Shown here in pieces: positions 51,758 to 62,170 of a stretch of 64,000 nucleotides of DNA. Numbering within the stretch: the stretch's first letter is position 1; each line of letters opens with the position of its first letter. The stretch is from Vespula vulgaris (taxonomy: Eukaryota; Arthropoda; Insecta; Hymenoptera; Vespidae), in the NCBI RefSeq assembly GCF_905475345.1, contig NC_066597.1, positions 1,387,501 through 1,451,500 of the forward strand. Reading direction: 5' to 3'. A model generated the notes under the pieces. It was not told the origin of the DNA, did no database searches, and saw only the letters and a program-made list of their open reading frames with translations. A program made the translations under genes and the position numbers.

Positions 51758-53729
51758 TTTACGAAGATATTGGGAAATGCGTGTAACGCGATATATCGAC
51801 CAATAATTCCCGATGAACGATCATCGCGAACTATCATCGTGACCGACCCTTCAACAATTTTTTTGATATCCTTACCCCGTGCCTTCCATCCGCGAACGAG
51901 CGATCGTGACCATCGTACGTGACTTTGTCCGGAAAGTAACGAGACTTGCAATATTCAGATAACGTTTTCACATTCACTCCTCGACGGTTCAAAAAAAAAA
52001 AAAAAAAAAAAGAATAAAAAAGGAAGAAAAGAATAAATAAAAAAAAAAGTCATAATGACGATAATAAAACGAAGAAAAGCCACGAAGGAAGGATTAAGAA
52101 AAAAAAGGGATATTTATAAAATATCTTCGCGCTTTTTTTTTCTCTTCGCGAATAGCTTAGCTCCCCAAATTTTCAAATACATAAGTAACACATTTTTTAC
52201 TTAACGCGCTTGTATCTTAATAGAAAATTATGTGCAAACGAAGGAGAGAAAAAAAAATAAAAATACGAAAACGTACGACGGCAAAAGTTTCAGCAGTGCG
52301 CTTCGCTTGCCGTGTAGAAAAAAAAAAATTAAATAAGATAAAATGAAAGAAAAAAAATAAGAAGATTCATGATCAAAGTAATATAATATGAGACAATCGA
52401 CTGTTGAACCGTCGGGAAATGATAGTTAGGGTCGTAATTAAAAAATGTGTTTATCACGCGTTTACGTAAAAAAGAACACGGTCTCGTTATTCTCTGAATA
52501 ATTTTTGGTACATAAAATATCGCCCCCTTTAACGCGTTGTGTAAACAGTCGTGCTCGAGAGAAAGAGAGAGAGAGAATGAGAGAGAGAGTGAGAGAGAGA
52601 GAGAGAGAGAGAGAAAGGAAGAATGATACCTGGAACATACATGGTCAAGATTCAAATCGTGGGTCGTATTATAAAAAAAAAAAAAAAGAAAGAAAAGATA
52701 ATTATCCTAAACCACATAAAAATCTACATATTTCATTATAAATTTCAACGTGTAACGCACAATTATTACATTAGTCGGTTCAAATTTTTTCTTCTCTTTT
52801 TTTGTTTCTTTTGTTTTGTTTTTTTTTTTTCCTTTCAATTCACCTCACGAATCGACCCCATTGCAAGAGACCATTTTGAATTTTTATCGGACATTTCGTG
52901 TGAATTAGGTCTGCCATTTTGTTCGACGTAAACGTAGACGATGAAAATAGAGAGGAGCAACCAAGAAAATTGTTTTTCTTGGCTTCGACAGATAAAATAC
53001 GCAGAGAGAAATCGTATCTGCTTGCTAAAAGAGAGAAAGAGGTAGAGAGGGAGAGAGGGAGGGAGGAAAAGAGGAAAGTTAGGAAAGAAGGAATGTGAGT
53101 GTGAGTTTGTTATTCCATAAATTTCATTTGGTAGGCCCTCTAATAAGAGAGAAGAAATAAAACAGGAAATCCCCGTCTGAGAGAACGATTTGAAGTTTTG
53201 CGACGTCCACGTTTTCGATCGTGATCATCATCATCATCGTATCTTCCTCGTTGTAATGCTCCGAGTCGCATATTCGCAGGGGGTTACTCTGAGATACGCG
53301 TAGGAAACTGCGATAGAATATACATCTATTTTTATGGCAGATATATACAGGAAAACTAAATAAATGGCGCAGCTCCAGCGATAGGGGGTCTCGAACAATA
53401 AACGTGATCATGCCAAAGAGCAAGCATCGGCGAGCTTTTAATCATATCGTGTACATGTACCTTTGAGGCAGCGGCGACGATGACGGCGACGACTACATTG
53501 CGCGACAAATGATTGTCGATATTATCCGCGAGTGCTAGTCGTCGTTATCGTACAACACAGACACACAGATTTTTGCAAGTACAAGAAAATATAAAAGAAA
53601 AAAATTACAAAAAAAAAAGAAAAAAAAGAATATATATATATGAAATAAAAAATATAATAATAATAATAATAATAAAATAATAAAATAATAATAATAAAAT
53701 AATAATAATAATAATAATAAAATAATAAT

Positions 53730-53771
<42 letters not shown>

Positions 53772-54714
53772 GTGTGAAAATGAAACGCGTGAGTAACCGT
53801 GCTACAATTATTTTATTACGAGTCGCGTTCGTTTCATTATCGAGTAAACGTGGTATTTAGGCTTTAGAATACGACTTCTGAGCGTACGAGTTCTGGATCA
53901 AAGGGTAAACAAGGACGACGACGAAGACGATCACGACGACAACGACGACATATAAAAGGAATCCTTTGATTCAGTACCGGGGGCTGAGATGTACTGGATC
54001 TCTAACAGTACATGCTGTAATCGATAAATCTTTGAGAATTGAGATAGAAAGGGAAAGACACGAAGAGATACAAAGGAAAGAGGGATTATATGATGAATAG
54101 GAAGAATGATAACGCGTAATAACAACGGACCTATCATAAAAGACAGTGTGTGCGCTTACTAACTCTACAGGTGCAGCTTGCTGTTAAAGCGAGTTTACCC
54201 GAATTTAATGATAGCTTAAATCTATTTAAGTAATTGATAATATTAAAAACCGCAAAAAGACAGTCCCGATCGAACGGCACAGAAGATGAAGACGATACGA
54301 AGACGAAGAGACGAGGATAAGAATAAGAATAAGAATTAAAAATAAAAATAAAAATAAAAATAAAAAAAGACGCCGGTATGAATACGCGCTTTTATATATA
54401 TGTATGCAATGTATGTATACAATACATGTATATATATTGTATACGCACATCGTACCGCATTGACGAGCGGGCCATCATTATTACCTGTACCGTAGTCGGC
54501 GGAACATTAGTGTTAGTGAATTTTCTTGTATAATGAACGAATAAATGCAAAAAAAGTATCGTTCGATATATAGAAAATGATGTTTTATCGAAACTTTAAA
54601 AACTACCTCTCCTCTCCCTCTCTTGTATAAGATAATTATATAAATAAAATTAGGATTAAAGCGGAACGTACGAGCATAGGTGAGATATGGGTCGTCGTTT
54701 TGTGTTTCTTTTTT

Positions 54715-54751
<37 letters not shown>

Positions 54752-55052
54752 GATCCGTCTGACATTAAGGAGGATCAGGAAGAATCTTATCTATAAATAA
54801 GAAACTTCGTACGTACTATCGTGTCTATCTTCTTCACTTATTATATGTACACTGAAAAATATAAAATGATAAAGTTCTTAGCCAGCTTCATCCTTTACTC
54901 CGTCGTTCCTTCTTTTTTCTCTCTTTTTTTTTTTTTTTTTTTTTTTTTATACAATAGACCTTCCTCGTTCTTCGTCGTTCCATTCAAAATTATTATCTGT
55001 TGCTAAAGATTTACTGATAACTTTTTTTTTTTTTCTTATACACTACCTCGCA
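51758..55052. other. Convergent intergenic region between RPUSD2 and NDUFV1
   Basis: It holds the 3' UTRs of two convergent genes. The RPUSD2 side has A-rich DNA with three AATAAA motifs at 52013-52068. A long (AAT)n array lies at about 53655-53770. TTTATT at about 54742 would be an AATAAA signal for NDUFV1 on the minus strand. No further gene was recognised. Confidence 0.7.
53655..53770. repeat. (AAT)n trinucleotide repeat with AAAAT interruptions
   Basis: About 115 bp of AAT units broken by extra A residues. Confidence 0.92.
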
Positions 55053-55236
55053 TTAATTACACGCAGCTTGTTTTTGTTTCATGCGAGCTTCGATTTCAGG
55101 TCTAAAGTGCCGAATGAGTCCTTGAACAGGCCACGCAGCACCGTCAGCTAAAGCACAGATCGTGTGCAATTCGATTTGCTTGGTTAATTCCCAAAGCATA
55201 TCTATCTCGTTATCTTCAGCGTTTCCTTTCTGGAAC
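55053..55236 (-). CDS. NDUFV1: NDUFV1 exon 6 (C terminus, fourth Fe-S cysteine)
   Basis: It encodes FQKGNAEDNEIDMLWELTKQ, then HTICALADGAAWPVQGLIRH, and ends RMKQKQAACN with TAA at 55055-55053. The acceptor is gatttag. Confidence 0.96.
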
Positions 55237-56931
55237 CTAAATCATACGAAGAAGTAATATATGCCACCGCTAATTTATTGCATATATGTAAATGGCTGTT
55301 TCTAACACGAACCTCTGTAAAATTTTATACATCCAACTTATGCCTTCGCGACAAGGTGTGCATTGACCGCAAGATTCGTGTTTATAAAAGCTAATCAAAC
55401 GAGTTATAGCTTTGATAATATCAGTTTGCTTGTTCATTACAATAACTGCGGCTGTTCCAAATGCACTTTGCACACGAATAAGATCGTCGAAGTCTAATAG
55501 TACAGTATCGCAAACGCTACAATTCAAACAAAATTAATTAGAAATATCTTTGATAAATACGTGCTGTATAACATACTTCTTTGGAATGACTGGAGTTGAA
55601 GATCCTCCGGGTATTACACCTAATAAATTATCCCATCCACCAATTACACCTCCTGCGTGCCTTTCGATTAATTCTTTCAAAGGAATGGACATCTCTTCCT
55701 CAACGGTGCATGGATTATTCACGTGACCAGAAATATTAAAGAGTTTGGTACCATGATTACGCGGCCTTCCAAAAGATGCGAACCAAGCGCCACCTCGCCG
55801 GCATATTGTCTATGATATAAGATTAACCAAGATCGATACAAGAATGTAATTATCTTGTAAATTAACAAATTAATAAAACCTACCGGTGCTACTGCTACTG
55901 TCTCGACATTGGTAACCGTAGTTGGACATCCAAATAAACCGACATCTGCCGGGAAAGGTGGCTTTAGTCTAGGTTTACCTTGCTTTCCTTCGATAGATTC
56001 GATAAGAGCTGTCTCTTCTCCGCATATGTACGCTCCTGCTCCACGTTGTACAAAAATGTCAAAATCGTAGCCGGAACCGCAAGCGTTTTTCCCGATTAAC
56101 CCTGCTTGATAAGCTTCTGCAATAGCAACTTGCATGTTCGAAGCTTCATTATAAAATTCACCACGAATGTAAACATATGCTGCACAAGCACCCATAGCAC
56201 GACCGGCGATTAAGCAACCTTCTACCAATTTGTGCGGATCGTGTCGCAAAATTTCACGATCTTTGCAAGTTCCTGGTTCTCCTTCGTCTCCATTAATTAC
56301 TAAGTATTTTGGCCTTCCATCCGACGGTTTGTTCATAAAAGACCATTTCATGCCGGAGGGGAAACCAGCTCCCCCTCGGCCTCTTAATCCTGAAACCTTA
56401 ATCTCATTGATGATCCAATCTGCTCCTTTATCTAATATTTCTTTCGTCTTATACCAATCACCCCTCTTCAATGCACCCTTTAACCTCCAATCATGTCTGC
56501 CATATAAATTGGTGAAGATACGATCTTCATCGGCCAAAGGACCACCGAATTTCTGTCAACGAAAGAATTCTTCGAAATATTCATAACCAAAAGTACAACT
56601 CCTATACACTTAATTAACTTAACAATTAGCTTACTTTTCCCTCGGGAGCGGCATCAGCAAAGGATCTCTGATGCTGATTAGTTAATGTCGATCCAAAGAG
56701 ACCTATAAAGCGATTAAATTGTTTAATTACATAACCTTCTCTAACCTAGAGGAAGCAATACGTAGGACCGCTATATCGACGATAACGCTCAATGTATAAC
56801 GCGCAAATAGTAAAATCTATCACGCTTTCCAATTGTTGATAGTTGGAATTAATAAAAAACTACGATAGAAGAGAATAATCACCTATTTGCCTCCTCGGAA
56901 TCTTAAAACAACGTACTATGGCACCCGCCAT
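55053..56931 (-). CDS. NDUFV1: NADH dehydrogenase flavoprotein 1, complex I 51-kDa subunit (join of 6 exons)
   Basis: Minus-strand join 56931-56883, 56702-56635, 56552-55884, 55809-55577, 55516-55313, 55236-55053 = 1407 nt, 468 aa, close to the usual 460-475. It is the subunit of mitochondrial complex I that oxidises NADH through FMN and passes electrons to Fe-S cluster N3. Residues 1-39 are Arg-rich without acidic residues until RSFAD, as in a mitochondrial targeting peptide. The Gly-rich GLRGRGGAGFPSG (94-106) contacts NADH/FMN. GAGAYICGEETALIESIEGK is the 51-kDa signature. ESCGQCTPCREG gives Cys 389, 392 and 395, and TICALADG gives Cys 435, together the four N3 ligands. All introns are GT-AG and only 60-180 bp. 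Complete, with no frameshift. Confidence 0.98.
55313..55516 (-). CDS. NDUFV1: NDUFV1 exon 5 (Fe-S cysteines)
   Basis: It encodes VCDTVLLDFDDLIRVQSAFG through KHESCGQCTPCREGISWM, with three of the four N3 cluster cysteines. The acceptor is ttgtag and the donor AG|GTTCGT. Confidence 0.97.
55577..55809 (-). CDS. NDUFV1: NDUFV1 exon 4
   Basis: It starts TICRRGGAWFASFGRPRNHG and continues through NISGHVNNPCTVEEEMSIPL to GGSSTPVIPK. The acceptor is atcatag and the donor AA|GTATGT, exiting in phase 2. Confidence 0.97.
55884..56552 (-). CDS. NDUFV1: NDUFV1 exon 3 (NADH/FMN-binding core)
   Basis: 223 codons from KFGGPLADEDRIFTNLYGRH to TVTNVETVAVAP, containing the Gly-rich nucleotide-binding loop and the first 51-kDa signature. 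The acceptor is gttgacag and the donor CCG|GTAGGT. Confidence 0.98.
56635..56702 (-). CDS. NDUFV1: NDUFV1 exon 2
   Basis: It encodes the rest of the presequence (GLFGSTLTNQHQRSFADAAP and EGK). The acceptor is ctttatag and the donor AAA|GTAAGC. Confidence 0.93.
56883..56931 (-). CDS. NDUFV1: NDUFV1 exon 1 (start, targeting peptide)
   Basis: The ATG at 56931 opens MAGAIVRCFKIPRRQI and exits in phase 1 at the donor TAG|GTGATT. The start is chosen because it is the only upstream exon whose frame and phase fit, and because it yields a plausible presequence. Confidence 0.9.
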
Positions 56932-56936
56932 CTTGC
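56920..56936 (-). promoter_or_regulatory. YY1/Pho-type motif overlapping the NDUFV1 start codon
   Basis: On the minus strand the context gcaagATGGCGGGTGCC matches the extended YY1 consensus AANATGGCGGC over the initiator ATG except at its last base. In animals this motif is known near transcription starts of many respiratory-chain genes. Here it suggests a very short 5' UTR or a start-site element; this is inference. Confidence 0.4.
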
Positions 56937-57555
56937 CATTTGCCAAATCCCAGTCAAGTTGACGTCTAACGCCATACTGCGTGATTCAAATACATTACGA
57001 CATCTAATGATAAGAAAAGAAATCTTCGCAACAATTTCGAAAATCGATTATGAAATAAATACTAAAATAGTATTCCTTAGTTTAATAAAAATACGAAGTA
57101 TAAGTTGTTACTAATTTCGGACGATCACGCAAACCGAATCGTTGTCGAGTAATAAAATTAAACGTAATTCGATAGTACTTGCGTTGCATTACAATTTTAC
57201 GTAATATTATAATATATTCTACATCGCAAGTGATACAGAATTACAGAAATAATTGTTCAAAAATAGTACGAATACGTAATATTAGAAATATATGAAAATT
57301 CTTTCGAAGAGAGCAAGAGAAAGAACGCTTATACGACGAGCGACGAAAATGAAATGAAAGGTTACCTTGATCTATACTATAAAGGTTACTTGCCAACTAA
57401 AATAGACAAGGATGTATTATTATAAATAAACACAGGCGCTTTGTCTACGAACTCTATCCACTTAGGGTACAAATCGGATCAATACTTTTGTATACATTTT
57501 AATATCTGTATAATATTGTTTACCTTTATTTCTCAAGTTTCAATTGGATATCTCA

Positions 57556-57587
<32 letters not shown>

Positions 57588-58194
57588 ATCGTGTTCGAAA
57601 CTTAATTAACGCTACCTAGCGGTCGATTTTGTAATCACGCCCCTGACATTAGGCAACACATTTAAAGGTGATATAACTTTTAATAATCCTTCTTTGTTTT
57701 TAATTACAAACTAATTAACACTAAATGATTGGATAGTATATAAAGTTAATAAAAGAGAAAGAACAAAAAGAATCGTTCATCTTTTGCAACGTTGTCTATT
57801 ACTACATCATACTTTCTCTATGTACATTTTGGAGATAAATCGAATAATTAGAAGTTTAGTTTACTTAAAGCAGCGGTAGGCGCAAATGAGGAGGAGATAG
57901 AAAGAGAGAGAGAGAGAGAGAAAGAGAGAGAAGAAAAAAGAAAGAAAGAGAGGGAATACAAAAGAAAAGAAAATATTTAAAGAAGACAACAAAAAATAGG
58001 AAAGAAAAAAAGAAAGAAAGAAAGAAAGAAAGAAAGAAAAAACAAAAAAGAAGAAAAAGAAGAAAAGGTCGAGGCGAGGAGATCGCTCACTTAATAATAA
58101 TAATAAAAATCATATCTTTTGCAGCGTATATACAATATTTGCGATATGTAAAGAACTAAACTAAAATAAGTCAGCGTTGTTATCGGCTACGTAG

Positions 58195-58196
<2 letters not shown>

Positions 58197-58243
<47 letters not shown>
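58197..58243. repeat. (TA)n microsatellite
   Basis: A TA dinucleotide array. Confidence 0.92.
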
Positions 58244-58250
<7 letters not shown>

Positions 58251-58327
58251 TATATTTATATTATATATATAAAATATACTCGCAGGCATCGGAAGGAAAG
58301 AACGCGGAAAAAGAGAAAAAGACAGAT

Positions 58328-58332
<5 letters not shown>

Positions 58333-58369
<37 letters not shown>
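58333..58369. repeat. (GA)n microsatellite
   Basis: An uninterrupted GA array. Confidence 0.9.
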
Positions 58370-58371
<2 letters not shown>

Positions 58372-59360
58372 AAAATCGCGTCTTAATCCTAAAATAATCG
58401 AAAAATTCGATCGATGCGCGTTCGAATGTTATTACATTGGAGATGTACGTATGTATGCTTATGTACATGCTATGCCGCGAGCCTGCTCATCGGCCGAAAT
58501 ACTGCACGGTGCTCTGTAACATTAAAATGAATAAATCGCCGCTAGGGAAATGAATTACGTCGTGTGTTGATTGCATTGCCGCTTATAAACGTTCGTTAAA
58601 AAAAAAATTATTATCGTTCTTGAACATACGTAAACGAAAAAAACAAAAAAATGATTGGACACTGGCGAGAAGGAATCTCGACGATTTCTCAAAGTAATTC
58701 GAACATAACGAGATCTTAATCTTCTCGTGGAGTCATGGATAAACGCAGTCCCATGGCACCCATGCTGAATCTTGAGTATTCTCTTGGTGTCTTCGTTGTT
58801 GCGTATCTTTGTTTTCTTTTTTTTTCTTTTTTCCTTTTTCATTTGCTTCTCTTCTTCTTTTTTGACTTTCTTTTCTTTTCTTTCCTTTTTTTCTTTTTTT
58901 CCTGTTTTTTTTCTTTTTTTTTTGTTCTTGTAAGTAATCCTTAAAAATTACACTCTTATCAGCTTGGAGAACCATCGTTGATAATTCGCTAAGAGAGGAA
59001 GGAGGAGCTCGTTCACCATTAATGCGTATAGTAGTATCGACGTTTAAATGCTGACTAGTAGATTTTCGTCGTTGGAGCACATAATCGTAACAGATTGCAG
59101 TGCTTGTGGACGAATTAGGTATAGCGCTGTCAAAAAGTTAACGAACGAACGAGAGAGAAAGAGAGAGAGAGAGAGAGAAAGAAATATATATATATATATA
59201 AAGAAAAGAGAAGAGGGAAAGAGCGAGTGTACATACAAAATGATACGCGAACGTGTGATATAGAGAAGGAACGCACGGGTGTAAAAACACGTGCACGTGC
59301 TGCACGCGACGAGTCTCTTCTCTAAATACGCGAGGAAGGAGGAAGAAAAAAAAAGAAAAG

Positions 59361-59404
<44 letters not shown>

Positions 59405-59535
59405 AAAATAAGAAATAAAGAGAAAGAAAAAATACACAGAAAAAAAAACAAACGCGAAAAAGAGAAAAAGAAAAGAAAAGGAAAAAAAAATATACACGTT
59501 ATCGTCCATCGACTTCTTTCGCGAAAAAGCAAACG

Positions 59536-59791
59536 TTAATGCAAACGTTTGCCCAAAGGCACAGGATCGTTCGATTGATCCCAAACGGTACGACATCTCG
59601 TCGATTTCCTCCAATGTGGCAACTGTATACCCAATCTCTTGCACTCGTGAACGTACGCCATGAAAGACTCGCAATAACAGTGCTCGGTCGGGCACTCGCA
59701 CATATCCTGAAGACACGCTTTATAGTACATCGTTGGATTGACTTTCTTGTGGCAGGGATCAAAGATCTGCGACCTCAGGCGATTGCACAAT
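59536..59791 (-). CDS. cv-2: cv-2 exon i (C8 domain, C terminus)
   Basis: It encodes LCNRLRSQIFDPCHKKVNPT, YYKACLQDMCECPTEHCYCE and a basic tail ending GKRLH before TAA at 59538-59536. The acceptor is cctcttacag. Confidence 0.95.
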
Positions 59792-62131
59792 CTGTAAGAG
59801 GAACGCGTTACTTCGTTTCAGTATCTACATAGTATAGTTTAATAAAACATTCGGTTTCTTTCTACGTATAGTTCGATTGGATCTTTACCGATGATCCTTC
59901 CTCCCTCTGCAACGTCTCTCCCTCTCTGGATTAACCGTGCGCGGACGAGCACACATCTTCTTTGCTCCAACCGCCCAGGATTGACCGAACGGTTGAGGAT
60001 CCTGTAGGAGTCTACCACGTCGTGTCGTGAAATCGTCTTTCGGTAAAGAATTAAAGTTTCCACAGAGACCGCACAATCTACCTCTGTACGAGGTAGACGC
60101 TGATATCTCGAGGAAACTTATACCATCCCAAAGAACTTTGATACCAATCTGCGTGTTTACGACTATGCTGTCAGCCGTTCTGTTAACGTCGAGCTTGTTT
60201 GGCACGCTGTACGGCACGTCGACCTTCTTACCGTTCACTTTTACCTTCATCTTCTGACCCAGATTCACCTTCAGATCGCCGATCTTAAAGCAGAGAATTC
60301 GTAGATAATGAAGGATAAATAAATGACTCGTTCTCCAACGGGGACACATTGTCTTGCGTAATATAATCTTATATACCTTCATGGCTATCGTTTTCGTCCA
60401 AGCCGAAGATCTCGTCGAGCCTGCGTCGTTCGTCACGCGTATGCTAAACGTATGTCCGACGCAGTCGCTAGCCAACTGATACTTGCACGCGCCTTTGAAG
60501 CTGAAGAATTTACCGTCGAAGGTGCGGTAATGGGGGTCACCGAACACGGTACACACACCGTCACCTGATCCAAGTTATACTTTTACGTTCTTTCCCGCTC
60601 GTCGAACGGTTTTCTAGGATACTAATATGTACATCTCGATATTAACTCACTTTCCACGCAACGAGGACAACATTGTCCTTCGGGATGCTCCAATCTCGAG
60701 TTCGGTGGACACGGTAGGTTCAACGGTGGGCACATCGGCATGGCACATCGTACCTTACCCTGCATGCAAGCGCATGCCTTGCAGGAATCAAGCTTCCAAG
60801 TTTCGCCATCCTGCCTAGGTCAAAAAAGAACATTTAAACTCGATTGCATCGGCGCTAATAACGATCTTTCTCCTTTTTCTTTCTTCCTTTCTAAACGATC
60901 CATGTTAGATCTGCAGAATGGATTTGCAGAGATACAATACTCGCCCCATAAGTTCTGCCGCCGTACGTGCAAGATGCCCGACTTTCTTCGACTAAAGGAC
61001 ACTGAGGACAACAACGACTCGGCAACGTTATCTGATGCTCGCTGGTGCATTCCAATACCGGACATGTTTCCTTTGTGCACGATATCACGGAGTTGGTACA
61101 AATGCAACGCGTACATTCGTCGACGTAGAATTGAGAACCAGAATTATGAACGGCTGTACCCAACATGCAAGCACCTTTGGGAGGTGACAGGAACCTTCCA
61201 CTGCCTATCGATAATTATAGATCAATTAAATCGTGACATCGTTAAGTTATCTAAAGACGATTATGTTTATACGATCGATCCTCTTCTTCCCACCTTTGCA
61301 ATGAGGACAACAATCTCCGGATTCATGAACGATTCTAGAAGCTGGACAATGAAGAACGGGACAGGCTTGTTTGGCGCAAGTTAATCGGCCCATGTTACAT
61401 CTACAGGTCACGCAGGGATCCTCCGTTGTGGTGACAGATCTCTCTGCCGTTACTTTTTGACCGTTCACGTAACATCCTATCATTAAGGATCAAGATCGTT
61501 AAAACAAAAGGAAAAGAAATCGAAAACAATGAACGGAAGCTACGGACAATATCTAACCTAATTAATCCGACTTTTATAACTTTTATAAGCGTATCATACC
61601 TGGACATACGGGACAACATTGTCCAGGCGCAGCTGGTATTGGTTTCGAACAAGGCGTGTAACATCGTAGCCTAGATTCGGTGATAACCCCAGCTTTACAA
61701 GTGAAGATCCGGCATGGGTCATTTCCTTCGGTCCACTCTGTCTCGGACTCGTGATAAACTCCGTTTCGCAGGCAGCCTTTATTTTAATCGCATTTAACGT
61801 GTCAGAATAAAAATCGAAATAACGTACTTCCTGAGAATGGGAAATCGTTAAATCGGATTGAAGAAATTAGAGAAAGAGAATGAAACGATTAAAGTTAACA
61901 TTGAGTATTTTTCCAATGCGGTATCCTGAGTTTTGTCATCGGAGAGAGAGGCGCTCGACAACGGGACTTACTTACGTCACAATTAACATAATTAATAGAG
62001 ATTGATAAGAGGACGGAGCATCTGTCAGCGAGTCTTAGCGTAAACAGTTCCTCGAGTTTATCGCGGTGTCGACGAACAGAAGTGCCTTTGTGCCTTAAAA
62101 CAATGCTTACCACTCCTTGACTCTCTTCTCT

Positions 62132-62170
<39 letters not shown>

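Larger units (their letters stand above)
56932..59535. other. Region between NDUFV1 5' end and cv-2 3' end
   Basis: It should contain the NDUFV1 promoter (just right of 56931) and the cv-2 3' UTR (just left of 59536). Repeats include (CT)n near 57560-57587, (AAAG)n near 58010-58040, (TA)n at 58197-58243 and (GA)n at 58333-58369 and 59368-59401. No extra gene was recognised; the frames over 59044-59716 are shadows and simple-sequence translations. Confidence 0.7.

Noticed and set aside
55053..55236. Possible frameshift in NDUFV1 exon 6
   Set aside because: A recount of the bases gave 184 nt and an intact frame to the stop, so no frameshift is present.
59044..59716. Minus-strand frames running from the cv-2 last exon into CT tracts
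   Set aside because: They overlap the real last exon in another frame and then read through microsatellites; the CDS frame ends at 59536.
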